This document shows positions 10,819 to 20,926 of a DNA stretch of 64,000 nucleotides, in pieces (the first letter of the stretch is position 1; every line of letters starts with the position of its first letter). This DNA comes from Lachnospiraceae bacterium. GTDB taxonomy: Bacteria; Bacillota; Clostridia; Lachnospirales; Lachnospiraceae. The notes beneath the pieces were generated by a model, which made no database searches, had not been told where the DNA came from, and saw only the letters and a program-made list of their open reading frames with translations. Location: the NCBI GenBank assembly GCA_024696615.1, contig JAILGS010000079.1, forward strand, positions 1-64,000, read 5' to 3'. The translations under genes and the position numbers were made by a program.

Positions 10819-11412
10819 TTATGCATGTTCTTTCGCAATCATGGCAATGGCCTGTGGAAGGATCTTCCATTCTGCCTCTTCCATCACACGACGCTGTAAT
10901 ACTTCTGGGGTATCCCCCTCCTGTACATACACTGCTTTCTGTAAAATAATTGGGCCAGTATCCATGCCTGCATCCACATAATGCACTGTGGCACCGGTTA
11001 CTTTCACGCCACGGGCCAGGGCTGCTTCATGCACCTTTAATCCATAATAACCCACACCGCAGAAGGATGGGATTAAGGATGGATGAATATTAATGATGCG
11101 ATGGGAATACTTCTGCACCACCTGTTCTGGAATCTTCACTAAGAATCCTGCAAGTACCACTAAATCCACATTGCAGGAGTCAATGGTTGCAAGAAGTGCC
11201 TCATTATAAGCTTCTCGGTCCGGAAAATCCTTCGGAGAAAGAAGAATGCTTTCAATGCCGTTCTGTTTTCCACGCTCCAAGGCATAAGCCCCGGCATTGT
11301 TGGAAATCACTGCGGCAATCTGGGTATTGGGGATGGAACCATCCTTTACCCCATCAATAATTGCCTGAAGATTGGTTCCGCCACCGGATACTAATACTGC
11401 AATTCTTAGCAT
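10819..11412 (-). CDS. purN: Phosphoribosylglycinamide formyltransferase
   Basis: LRIAVLVSGGGTNLQAIID, NIHPSLIPSFCG, 197 aa. Confidence 0.96.
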   Translation of the reverse strand: MLRIAVLVSGGGTNLQAIIDGVKDGSIPNTQIAAVISNNAGAYALERGKQNGIESILLSPKDFPDREAYNEALLATIDSCNVDLVVLAGFLVKIPEQVVQKYSHRIINIHPSLIPSFCGVGYYGLKVHEAALARGVKVTGATVHYVDAGMDTGPIILQKAVYVQEGDTPEVLQRRVMEEAEWKILPQAIAMIAKEHA

Positions 11413-12437
11413 ACAGTAACTCCCTTCTCTCCATCCTCTACCTTACCAACAACCCAAGCCTTCTGACCTGCTGCCTCGATGGCTGCGATGGTTGCATCGG
11501 CATCCTGAGGATCTACTGCAAGTACCATACCAAGCCCCATGTTGAAGGTATTGTACATCATATGCTCTTCAATATTACCCTTCTTCGCAAGAAGCTTAAA
11601 GATGGCAGGAACTTCGTAGGAATTCTTCTCTACCACAGCTCTCTTTCCTTCTGGAAGCATTCTTGGAATATTCTCGTAGAAACCACCACCGGTGATATGG
11701 CTACAACCATGAATACGAACACCTGCGTTCTTAATGGACTTTAAAGCCTTCACATAGATAATGGTTGGAGCAAGTAAAGCTTCCCCTAAAGTCTTACCAA
11801 GCTCATCATAATAAGTATTTAAACCTTCCTTGGTTAATTCCTTCTCAAATACCTTACGTACTAAGGAGAAACCATTGGAATGAACACCACTTGAACCAAT
11901 ACCGATCAAGGTATCTCCACAAGCAATCTCCTCTCCGGTGATAATGTCCTTCTTGTCCACAACACCTACGGAAAATCCTGCAAGATCGTAGTCTTCTTCC
12001 GGCATTAAACCTGGATGCTCTGCGGTCTCACCACCGATCAAAGCACACTCGGACTGCTTACATCCTTCTGCAACACCACCAACGATGGTTGCAATCTTTT
12101 CCGGAACATTCTTACCACATGCAATGTAATCTAAGAAGAATAATGGCTCGCCACCTGCACAGGCAACGTCATTCACACACATTGCTACCGCATCAATACC
12201 GATGGTATCATGCTTATCCATCACGATGGCAAGCTTTACCTTGGTTCCACATCCATCCGTACCGGAAAGAAGCACTGGTTCTTCCATATTCTTAATGTTT
12301 GCTAAAGAAAACGCACCAGAAAATCCGCCAAGACCACCAAGTACTTCCGGTCTCATGGTTTCCTTTACGGAAGCCTTCATTAATTCTACGGACTTGTATC
12401 CTGCTTCAATATCAACACCTGAACTCTTATAATCCAT
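11406..12437 (-). CDS. purM: Phosphoribosylformylglycinamidine cyclo-ligase
   Basis: MDYKSSGVDIEAGYKSVELMK; ITGGGFYENIPRMLP; start moved from 12476 to MDYKSSGVD. Confidence 0.96.
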   Translation of the reverse strand: MDYKSSGVDIEAGYKSVELMKASVKETMRPEVLGGLGGFSGAFSLANIKNMEEPVLLSGTDGCGTKVKLAIVMDKHDTIGIDAVAMCVNDVACAGGEPLFFLDYIACGKNVPEKIATIVGGVAEGCKQSECALIGGETAEHPGLMPEEDYDLAGFSVGVVDKKDIITGEEIACGDTLIGIGSSGVHSNGFSLVRKVFEKELTKEGLNTYYDELGKTLGEALLAPTIIYVKALKSIKNAGVRIHGCSHITGGGFYENIPRMLPEGKRAVVEKNSYEVPAIFKLLAKKGNIEEHMMYNTFNMGLGMVLAVDPQDADATIAAIEAAGQKAWVVGKVEDGEKGVTVC

Positions 12438-12507
12438 CTTTACTCTCCTATATCTGATATGATTCTTATTTCGCATAATTCCAAATGCGCATCAAGCCCA
12501 TGCGGAA

Positions 12508-13017
12508 TTACTTTTCCATATATTTCTTATATCCAATCTCTTGTAACTTGGCATCCTTGGCTTCCACCTGTTCCTTTAAGGACTTGGAATAATCCTTTAA
12601 CTTCTGGCGAAGTGCTGGATCCGCAGTTGCTAAGATCTTGGCTGCAAGAAGTCCTGCATTGGCACCACCATTGATTGCCACGGTTGCTACTGGGATTCCG
12701 GAAGGCATCTGAACGATGGAATACAGGGAATCACGACCGCCAAGGGATGTGGTATGCATTGGAATACCGATGACTGGAAGTGCAGACACTGCTGCTAACA
12801 TCCCTGGAAGATGAGCTGCCATACCAGCTCCTCCAATTAATACGGAAAGACCGCGCTCTTCTGCAGTCTTTGCATATTCAAAGAATACATCAGGTTCTCT
12901 GTGGGCGGAGATGATCTTCATCTCATACGAAATTCCTAACTGCTCTAAAATATCTGCAGTCTTTGCCATTACTGGCATATCTGAGTCGCTACCCATTACA
13001 ATACCTACTTGTGCCAT
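12508..13017 (-). CDS. purE: 5-(carboxyamino)imidazole ribonucleotide mutase
   Basis: MAQVGIVMGSDSDMPVM, SAHREPD, GGAGMAAHLPGM. Confidence 0.96.
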   Translation of the reverse strand: MAQVGIVMGSDSDMPVMAKTADILEQLGISYEMKIISAHREPDVFFEYAKTAEERGLSVLIGGAGMAAHLPGMLAAVSALPVIGIPMHTTSLGGRDSLYSIVQMPSGIPVATVAINGGANAGLLAAKILATADPALRQKLKDYSKSLKEQVEAKDAKLQEIGYKKYMEK

Positions 13018-13129
13018 AACAAGCCTCCTATAATTTTCTACTTTCCTAGGTACGTCCATAAAAACGCACCATTTTTATTATATAATATGGAATTTTACTT
13101 TTCAATGTATTTCCATACGTACCACGGTA

Positions 13130-15265
13130 CTACTCGTCCAGAGCTTTATTCAATTCTTCGCAGCCCTCCACCACAAAACGTCCATCCTTCATGATCTCGT
13201 GGCGACTACCATCCCTCCATACAGCCGTAATCCCACCGATCTCCCGATATGGGATCGTTACATCCGTATGGCAGTTAAAATATGCTTTGGATGGATCTTC
13301 TTTCCGAAGTAAGGAGACTTCATTATCCCTGGCAATAATTTCCTTGCCATCCGGATTATATACTGCCACATCTTCGGAACGGGAATAACAGGTATCTCCC
13401 ACGGCAAAGTGAGGACCGGTCTTTTCCACAATGAGAATTGGTAATTTGTATAGGATCTGATAGCGATTGGCCATGCGATAAGCCGTGGTATTGGTACCGA
13501 TGGCAAATTCTCCCATAGGAAGAGTATCATGATCAAAAAGTACGGTCTGATGAATTAAATCCTTATTGTCCTTTTCCAGGGCAAAATTATCGCAGGAATA
13601 ATCCACGATCATTCCATCCTTAAATTCCATGGTGAAATTATTAAAACAGATATCATTTAAATATACCTGACTTACATGAATGATTCCCGTGGTATTCTTT
13701 AACTGCGGAGAAGTAAACACTTCTCCTAAAGGAATATTCACATCCGCCACACAGTTTTCGAAGGTGGCCTGGGTTGTTGGATCCGTCATAGGCATAATGG
13801 ATACCCGGATATTGGTGCGATTCTCACCGGCTCCCACCACTTCCACATATTCCGCAGGGGATAATTCGTTAATCAGTTTCGTCTGAATCTCTTTATATAA
13901 TTCATAATCCAGGGTATTGATCTTCACCGTCTCATGGAAGATGGCTTCAAAATCCTTCCCGATTTCCGGTACCGGGAAGGCGATAATGGTAAAGCTTCGC
14001 TCTTCTCCTAAGATGTACTTACTGGTTAATTCCCCCAGTTCATTGGTTAATGCTACGGATAATTCCTTCTGCTTCTTACTAAGGCTTAGGGCTTCTGGCT
14101 TACTCTCCGGCTCTAATGGATCTTCTCCAAAAGTCTCCACCACCGCCGGTCCGCCAAAGACTCTGGCTTCCTGTTCATAAGTATCATAGGTGGCTTTCGT
14201 CACTTCCAGAATTCTTGTCATATAGGCCTTATCCAGAAAAATAGCCTGATCAAAGCGATGATCATAATCCATCTGAAGATTGGCAATGGCACCATAGTAA
14301 CCATTCCGAATATGCATTCTCTTATTCACCCGCTCCGTGGCTGCACGGTAGATGGTGCTTGAAAGTCCAAGATTTTGGAAACCTTCCATGGCCTTTCGAA
14401 TCATCTTCTCCAATCCTAAGTGATATCGGATATTCACCGTCTTCTTCTTATGAAGTGGCTTATTCATCACTTCAAAGCCCTTGCGATATCCTTCCACAAA
14501 GGTGGAAGCCATGGCACTTATTTCGTCTTCTGGTAAGGAGGAAAGGAATCTGGCAAGTCCAAGCTCATTCTCTCCAATATATTCTCCGAAGAAATATAGA
14601 TAACGAACATCATCCAAGTCTTCTCCCTGGATAATCTGATTGGCAAAATCCAGGGTTGGATCAATCTGTTCCCGAATTCTTCTTGCCACAAAATGATCCG
14701 CATAATCACTGGCAAACCAGTAAAGGGTATCCTTTACTTCCTTCGCAAGGACCACTGAATTTTCCTTGGTTAACCCCTTTAAATCCCCGCTTTCCTCGGT
14801 TTCAAAAGCTCCTCTTACTAGTCCATAGACTTCTAAGAGAAGTTCTAACATCACCGTCAAATCTTCTTTTCGCTGCTCGAAGGCATATATGATCATGCCT
14901 CGTAGTTCCATATACAGATAGGATAAGAGATTCCCTAATTCCTCTCCCAAGCGCTTTTTCGCATATCGGGGATTGGCAAAACTGGACTCATAATGCTCTG
15001 GCAGGATGTCGGCATATAGGAGCGTGTTATTCATTTGCAGAAGGTCTAAGGGGAGCTTATAGAAGGCTCCGCTTTCAATCAGGGTGTGGGTTTCTAAGAC
15101 CACCTTACTAAAGCTTACCATGGCAAGGAAATATTCCGAAAGTCCTTCGGAAAGTACCCCCTCATTCACGATTTCATCGGACAGTTCCTTTAACCGTCCT
15201 GCTGCCAACTGATAGCGTTCTTCGATTAATTTATTGGCACTACGCAATTCTTCACTAATTACCAT
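13130..15265 (-). CDS. M29-family aminopeptidase with long N-terminal extension
   Basis: C-terminal half has M29/AmpS-like motifs (VADVNIPLGEVFTSP, LFDHDTLPMGEFAIGTN, KTGPHFAVGDTCYS, NCHTDVTIPY). Confidence 0.8.
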   Translation of the reverse strand: MVISEELRSANKLIEERYQLAAGRLKELSDEIVNEGVLSEGLSEYFLAMVSFSKVVLETHTLIESGAFYKLPLDLLQMNNTLLYADILPEHYESSFANPRYAKKRLGEELGNLLSYLYMELRGMIIYAFEQRKEDLTVMLELLLEVYGLVRGAFETEESGDLKGLTKENSVVLAKEVKDTLYWFASDYADHFVARRIREQIDPTLDFANQIIQGEDLDDVRYLYFFGEYIGENELGLARFLSSLPEDEISAMASTFVEGYRKGFEVMNKPLHKKKTVNIRYHLGLEKMIRKAMEGFQNLGLSSTIYRAATERVNKRMHIRNGYYGAIANLQMDYDHRFDQAIFLDKAYMTRILEVTKATYDTYEQEARVFGGPAVVETFGEDPLEPESKPEALSLSKKQKELSVALTNELGELTSKYILGEERSFTIIAFPVPEIGKDFEAIFHETVKINTLDYELYKEIQTKLINELSPAEYVEVVGAGENRTNIRVSIMPMTDPTTQATFENCVADVNIPLGEVFTSPQLKNTTGIIHVSQVYLNDICFNNFTMEFKDGMIVDYSCDNFALEKDNKDLIHQTVLFDHDTLPMGEFAIGTNTTAYRMANRYQILYKLPILIVEKTGPHFAVGDTCYSRSEDVAVYNPDGKEIIARDNEVSLLRKEDPSKAYFNCHTDVTIPYREIGGITAVWRDGSRHEIMKDGRFVVEGCEELNKALDE

Positions 15266-15294
15266 CCGTATCTCCTAGCATTTTATAGTACATC

Positions 15295-15606
15295 TTAGAA
15301 TAATCCCATCATCAAAATCGAGAAAAACAACACAAAGAGCACTCCACACATCAGGGTTCCTACCACGGAGGTGGTGTAATATTTGTCCTGCTCCTTAAAG
15401 CTTACCAGGCCAATGACCAGGCCACATAAGTCGAATAAGAATGCAGCAATTCCCAAGGCTCCCACCACTAAAGGTCCCTGACCACCGTGAGCATAGGAGA
15501 TGGCAATGGCCACAATACTCAACAAAATCGTAATACTACCTAAAATAACAGAAAGCACACCTCCAAGGGAGGTATGCCTGTCGCTAAATTTCACTTTATT
15601 ACTCAT
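15295..15606 (-). CDS. Small integral membrane protein of unknown function
   Basis: 103 aa with three hydrophobic segments. Confidence 0.7.
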   Translation of the reverse strand: MSNKVKFSDRHTSLGGVLSVILGSITILLSIVAIAISYAHGGQGPLVVGALGIAAFLFDLCGLVIGLVSFKEQDKYYTTSVVGTLMCGVLFVLFFSILMMGLF

Positions 15607-15608
15607 AC

Positions 15609-16085
15609 TTATTCTTGTTCCTCATAAATCATGTCAAACCTTGCACGATAATAGACTCTCGCCACACGATAGATTCCATATCCGATCATGCTTCCCAAGG
15701 TATTTAACAGAATATCGTCCACATCAAAGCTTCCCACCTGAAATACTAATTGGATCAGTTCTACACCGAAGGAAAGTAGGACGGATACCGCAAACATGCG
15801 AAGAAATCGTGGTTTCGGATCAAAAAAGACCGGAACTAAAAATCCAAGTGGGACAAAAGCCAGTACATTTCCAATCAAATTCAAGAATACCAATTTCCAA
15901 CCAAGTACCTCATAATTTAAAAGATAACGGTTAATTTCATGAAATGGCATCAAATTATACTGATACCCTTCCGGGATATTGGTTCTACCAAAACTTTCTG
16001 CAAAAAACAAGAAATATAAAAGTAATACCAGATATACGGCAAAGAAAATGCCGCAAATTACCTTATGTTTTACTTTTCTATTCAC
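15609..16085 (-). CDS. VanZ-family membrane protein
   Basis: YQYNLMPFHEINRYL...NLIGNVLAFVPLGFLVP pattern. Confidence 0.85.
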   Translation of the reverse strand: MNRKVKHKVICGIFFAVYLVLLLYFLFFAESFGRTNIPEGYQYNLMPFHEINRYLLNYEVLGWKLVFLNLIGNVLAFVPLGFLVPVFFDPKPRFLRMFAVSVLLSFGVELIQLVFQVGSFDVDDILLNTLGSMIGYGIYRVARVYYRARFDMIYEEQE

Positions 16086-16128
16086 TAAAAACCTCTTTAT
16101 TCATTCTGATATTTGCACTACCCATAAG

Positions 16129-16281
16129 TTAGAATAAGTTCTTACTCTTGCTGGAAAGAAGTCTTGCACCATTCACGATTAAGAGGATACCAACTACAAT
16201 CCCAGTCGTAAGTACAACGATCCCCGTTGCGATATTTAATGCTCCTGAGCCCTTCATTAACTTAAACTGCTTCTCATCCAT
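16129..16281 (-). CDS. 50-aa single-pass small membrane protein (MDEKQFKLMKGSGALNIATGIVVLTTGIVVGILLIVNGARLLSSKSKNLF)
   Basis: Translated by hand; not in the ORF track; AAGGAGG seven nt upstream of ATG; one clear TM segment. Confidence 0.75.
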   Translation of the reverse strand: MDEKQFKLMKGSGALNIATGIVVLTTGIVVGILLIVNGARLLSSKSKNLF

Positions 16282-16293
16282 GTTCATTCCTCC

Positions 16294-16977
16294 TTATTTT
16301 ACGCCATACTGTGCATAATATGCATCAATAGAAGCCTTTAAGGCATCATCAATCACTACCTGTCCCTTGTATGGCTTGTTATGTAATGTCTCAACTACAT
16401 CTGCCATGGAACAAATTGCATGTGCCGGGAAGCCGTAGGTATCTGTGATCTCTTCCAAAGCGGACTTTTGACCACCCATACCAACTTCCATACGATTTAA
16501 GGAAACCATTAATCCCTTAATGGTTACATTGGCTGCACCACGTACCTTAGGTACGGTCTCTTCCATGGATTTACCAGAAGTAGTTACATCCTCGATCATA
16601 ATCACACGGTCCCCATCCTTTAATGGGCTTCCAAGGAAATTACCCTTGTCTGCGCCATGATCCTTGGCTTCCTTACGATCGGAACAATAACGAACTTCCT
16701 TACCATATAATTCACTATAGGCAATGGCAGTTACCACGCTAATTGGAATACCCTTATAGGCTGGTCCAAACAGTACATCAAAATCATCCCCATAGGTCTC
16801 GTGAATTGCTTTCGCATAATATTCACCTAACTTCTTTAACTGGCTACCAGTTACATAGAGTCCTGCATTCATAAAAAATGGGGACTTTCTTCCACTCTTT
16901 AATGTGAAATCACCAAAACGAAGTACTTCAGAATCCACCATGAACTGGATAAATTCCTGCTTATAGCTCTCTACCAT
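16294..16977 (-). CDS. pyrE: Orotate phosphoribosyltransferase
   Basis: VLFGPAYKGIPI, RVIMIEDVTTSGKS PRPP motif. Confidence 0.96.
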   Translation of the reverse strand: MVESYKQEFIQFMVDSEVLRFGDFTLKSGRKSPFFMNAGLYVTGSQLKKLGEYYAKAIHETYGDDFDVLFGPAYKGIPISVVTAIAYSELYGKEVRYCSDRKEAKDHGADKGNFLGSPLKDGDRVIMIEDVTTSGKSMEETVPKVRGAANVTIKGLMVSLNRMEVGMGGQKSALEEITDTYGFPAHAICSMADVVETLHNKPYKGQVVIDDALKASIDAYYAQYGVK

Positions 16978-17044
16978 AATATCCTCCTAAGAAGGACTAC
17001 AAAAGTCCATATTCGACTCATTGTAGCATAGGGTGGGGCTTTTT

Positions 17045-19840
17045 TCAATCCTTCGTTTCCTTACGAGTCAAGTAGATTCGATGTAAGCAAAGTCCGCCGG
17101 AAGCCAGATGAAAGCGTAATACTGCAAATCTACTATGCATTCCAAGTTCCTTCGTTATCCGCATATGATCAGCGCCACCCTGGAAGGTATAGGTAGCAAA
17201 TGGAACTCCCGTATAATACAGACTTACAGAAAGCTGGGCCGTGGATGCTAAGCTAGAACTTGCTTCTAAGGTAATCTCATAGCTTGTAAGTTCACTCACA
17301 TCCAAAGCTACCGTTACATCCTCCCCCCGGTCATAGAGCCGGTCTTCTAATTCCACCGTAAGCTCCTTTTCAAGGCGCACATATTCCACATCTTCGCCCA
17401 AAAGATCCCCTTCTTTGTCTGGGCGATGAATCATCTCCACACGAAGGGCTTCCTTTTTTAGACGCTTCATGGCCATACTCTTTCCCACTACTCCACAGAT
17501 ATTTTTAGCAGAGCGAAGGAGTTCTCCCCTGGTTAAACTTCCATCATTCAGGGAACTTAGGGTATTATCCCCAATGTCATTGCAATCCCCATTCGTACAT
17601 ACCATATATAAGTCATTCTGCGCCCGAATCATGGCCGCATAGTCTTTTACGCTTGGATTTGGCGCAGTTCTGGTATTCACTTCTGCCCACCAGTCCGTCA
17701 TCACCACGCCCTCATATCCCCATTCCTTTCGAAGGATCGTGGTATTTAAATCATAATTGGAGGCAGTATAAAGTCCATTACACAGTCCATAGGTGGTCAT
17801 CACCGTACTTACTAACCCCGCCTTTACCACCATCTCAAAGCCTTTGAGATAAATTTCCCGCAGTGCTCTTGCAGAAATGACACTATCCGTACGACGACGC
17901 TCATATTCCTGATTATTGGCACAAAAATGCTTAATCGTTCCCGTAACTCCCACGCTCGTAAGTCCCCGTAACATCGCCCTGGCCATACGACCGGTCACAT
18001 ATGGGTCCTCGGAGAAATATTCAAAATTTCTTCCATTTAGTGGATGTCTATGGATATTCATGCCCGGACCTAAGAGGCATTCCACCTGGTTATGCACCAT
18101 CTCCAGTCCCGTGCAATGATACAATGCTTCCACCAAATCCGTATTAAAGGAACTGGCAAGCATGGTTCCATTCGGAAGGGAAAAGGCCTTCATACCACTA
18201 TCCAGACGCATGCCGCTTGGCCCATCATCACAACAGACTGCCGGAATCCCCAGTTCTCGAAGGTGCTTTGACACACCACCAAAGGCAGAGGCGGTTCCTG
18301 CAGTAACTAAGCTACTTCCCATGCCTTCTCCACGAATCAGACAGGAAAGATCCTCATCCGTAAGCTGGCATACGAAATCCTCCAAAGAAACTTCCCCATC
18401 TTCTAAGATGCAATCCGAAAGCTTCCAACTACCAAATCCCGGCTTTTTTGGGGCTTCTTCCATCCGCTCGTCCCAGAAAACCTTTAATGCTTCCCGCTCT
18501 GCTGCCATGCGGATCTCTTCGGACTCTTGTAATAATGGCACTTCTTCATAGGAAAGCGCTCCCTCTTCCCCGTGGCACATGCGCTTCATAGGAAGGACTG
18601 GCGCAAGAGCATGGGACAATTTCTCCATCACTAAATCCGTGGCAAAAAAGAGCTGTGCTGCCAGCTGACTGTTTCGCACATCCTCTCCCACATAGATTTT
18701 ATAATCCCCCTTCTCCACCACAAAACTGTCAGGACCACTCGTTACGCCCCGATCATCAAAGGAAGCTAAGGACTCATATGGCACCACCATGGTGATCTTC
18801 GCCGTTTCCCCCGGAGCAAGTTCCTTGGTCTTTTTCCAGGAAACTAACTCATACTCCGGCTTTCCAAGCTTTCCCTGGGCCTTGCCCACAAAGCACATTA
18901 ACACTTCCTTCCCCGGATATTCCCCCACATTCTCCACCGTGGCAAGCACCTTAAAATTCCCGTCCTCCACATGATTTTCCACGGAACAGGAACTGGTGCG
19001 AAACTTGGTATAGGAGAGGCCATAGCCGAAAGGATAGCGCACTTTCTCCTTAGCAAATGTTTCAAAATAACGATATCCCACATAGATATCTTCCATATAA
19101 TAATTGCGCAAAGGATCCCCAAAATTCTCATGGGATGGGTAATCCTTGATTTCATAGGCAATGGTATCCGGCATGCGACCGGAAGGGGACACTTTTCCCG
19201 TTAACACATCCGCACAACCGGCGCCACCCATCATGCCCCCCTGCCATACATACATCACCCCTTCCGGATGATATCGATCCACAAAACTCATATCCACCAC
19301 GGAGCCCACATTTAAGAGCACAATCATCTGTTCAAATGCATTACGGACCTTTTCAAGCATGGCTTCTTCCATATGGGTTAAGCGAAAAGAACCAGGTGTA
19401 TCACTGGCATCCCGGTCCTCCCCTGCGGTTCGGCCAAGGATAACGATGGCTTTTTTAGAAAATGTAGCCGCTTCACGCACTACTTCCTCCGAAAGTTCCA
19501 TCTCTTCCTGGCTCCAAGGTTCCGTTCCCCATCCCTCCCCTTCATTAAAAGGATGTTCTTCTTCCCAGGAAGCATAGACTGCCTGTAATTTCTTGTTGAT
19601 TTCCACATAGCCACTTTGCTCCAAACCTTCCACAATGGAAATCACATGGGAAACATTCACCATGCCGCCGGAACCGGTACCGCTTTTATAATAATGATTT
19701 TGGATTCTTCCGAAAATTGAAATCTTTTCATTCTTTGATAGAGGCAGGACCTTATCCCGATTCTCTAACAGAACGCAGCCTTCTGCTGCTGCCTGACGTG
19801 CTAATTGCTCATACTCTTCCCAATCCAATGTTACACCCAT
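17045..19840 (-). CDS. Glycoside hydrolase family 3 beta-glucosidase-type enzyme with reversed domain order
   Basis: N-terminal AAAEGCVLLENRDKVLPL (GH3 C-domain); C-terminal barrel with GVTGTIKHFCANNQE and nucleophile motif GVVMTDWW. Confidence 0.92.
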   Translation of the reverse strand: MGVTLDWEEYEQLARQAAAEGCVLLENRDKVLPLSKNEKISIFGRIQNHYYKSGTGSGGMVNVSHVISIVEGLEQSGYVEINKKLQAVYASWEEEHPFNEGEGWGTEPWSQEEMELSEEVVREAATFSKKAIVILGRTAGEDRDASDTPGSFRLTHMEEAMLEKVRNAFEQMIVLLNVGSVVDMSFVDRYHPEGVMYVWQGGMMGGAGCADVLTGKVSPSGRMPDTIAYEIKDYPSHENFGDPLRNYYMEDIYVGYRYFETFAKEKVRYPFGYGLSYTKFRTSSCSVENHVEDGNFKVLATVENVGEYPGKEVLMCFVGKAQGKLGKPEYELVSWKKTKELAPGETAKITMVVPYESLASFDDRGVTSGPDSFVVEKGDYKIYVGEDVRNSQLAAQLFFATDLVMEKLSHALAPVLPMKRMCHGEEGALSYEEVPLLQESEEIRMAAEREALKVFWDERMEEAPKKPGFGSWKLSDCILEDGEVSLEDFVCQLTDEDLSCLIRGEGMGSSLVTAGTASAFGGVSKHLRELGIPAVCCDDGPSGMRLDSGMKAFSLPNGTMLASSFNTDLVEALYHCTGLEMVHNQVECLLGPGMNIHRHPLNGRNFEYFSEDPYVTGRMARAMLRGLTSVGVTGTIKHFCANNQEYERRRTDSVISARALREIYLKGFEMVVKAGLVSTVMTTYGLCNGLYTASNYDLNTTILRKEWGYEGVVMTDWWAEVNTRTAPNPSVKDYAAMIRAQNDLYMVCTNGDCNDIGDNTLSSLNDGSLTRGELLRSAKNICGVVGKSMAMKRLKKEALRVEMIHRPDKEGDLLGEDVEYVRLEKELTVELEDRLYDRGEDVTVALDVSELTSYEITLEASSSLASTAQLSVSLYYTGVPFATYTFQGGADHMRITKELGMHSRFAVLRFHLASGGLCLHRIYLTRKETKD

Positions 19841-19859
19841 GCCAAAACCTCCATAATGA

Positions 19860-19890
19860 AAAAAGGGTATGAACCCGAATCATACCCTAA
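19860..19890 (-). terminator. Terminator downstream of pyrD
   Basis: AGGGTATGA-ttcgggt-TCATACCCT followed by U-rich run on minus strand. Confidence 0.8.
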
Positions 19891-20020
19891 TTTATAAGAA
19901 CCTTCTCTATATTCTTGTTCTTGAACAATATGTTGTGATGACCCCTCATCACGAATTTTATTATAACCCATCTTTGACAAAAAATCTACAATTATTTTTT
20001 ATTTTAGTACAATTTCTAAA

Positions 20021-20926
20021 TTACTTTACGCAACCGATTAATTCATGGATATCTTCCACATGATTCTTTCGCATAAATTCTTCAATTCCTTCCACCACTT
20101 CGATGGTTGTAGTAGGACGATAGAAGTTAGCCGTACCGATGGATACTGCCGTTGCGCCGGCCATAAGAAATTCCAACGCATCCTCTGCGGACTGAATACC
20201 GCCCATACCTACGATTGGGATCTTCACTGCCTGCGCTACTTCATAGACCATACGAACTGCCACTGGTTTTACCGCAGGGCCGGACATACCACCGGTCTTA
20301 TTCGCCAGAGCAAAGGTACGACGATTAATATCAATCTTCATACCCGTCAGAGTATTGATTAAGGATACGCCATCCGCACCACCTGCTTCTACAGCTCTTG
20401 CCATATCCGCAATACTGGTAACATTCGGACTTAATTTCATAATGATTGGCTGTTTTGCCACTTTCTTAATGGCTTTGGTAATAGCTTCCGCAGTCTTTGG
20501 CTGGGTACCAAAAGCAATACCACCTTCCTTGACATTCGGACAGGAGATATTGATCTCTAACAGATCCGGACGCTTCTCCTCCTGGAGACGCTCCACCACA
20601 TTTAAATATTCCTCTTCGGAATGACCACAGACATTTACAATTACCTTGGTATCAAACTGCTCTAAGAATGGTAAATCCCTGGAGGCAAAAACTTCAATTC
20701 CAGGATTTTGAAGACCGATGGCATTGATCATGCCCCCATAGGTCTCCGCAATACGGGGTGCTGGATTACCAGGCCATGGATGATCTGCCACACCCTTGGT
20801 GACTACGGCACCCAATCGGTTTAAATCCACAAAATCCGCATATTCCATACCGGAGCCAAAAGTTCCGGAGGCAGTCATCACCGGATTCTTTAATTCCACA
20901 CCACACAAATTCACACTTGTCTTCAT
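20021..20926 (-). CDS. pyrD: Dihydroorotate dehydrogenase, catalytic subunit (class 1B)
   Basis: MKTSVNLCGVELKNPVMTASGTFG, NISCPNVKEGG, next to pyrK. Confidence 0.95.
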   Translation of the reverse strand: MKTSVNLCGVELKNPVMTASGTFGSGMEYADFVDLNRLGAVVTKGVADHPWPGNPAPRIAETYGGMINAIGLQNPGIEVFASRDLPFLEQFDTKVIVNVCGHSEEEYLNVVERLQEEKRPDLLEINISCPNVKEGGIAFGTQPKTAEAITKAIKKVAKQPIIMKLSPNVTSIADMARAVEAGGADGVSLINTLTGMKIDINRRTFALANKTGGMSGPAVKPVAVRMVYEVAQAVKIPIVGMGGIQSAEDALEFLMAGATAVSIGTANFYRPTTTIEVVEGIEEFMRKNHVEDIHELIGCVK

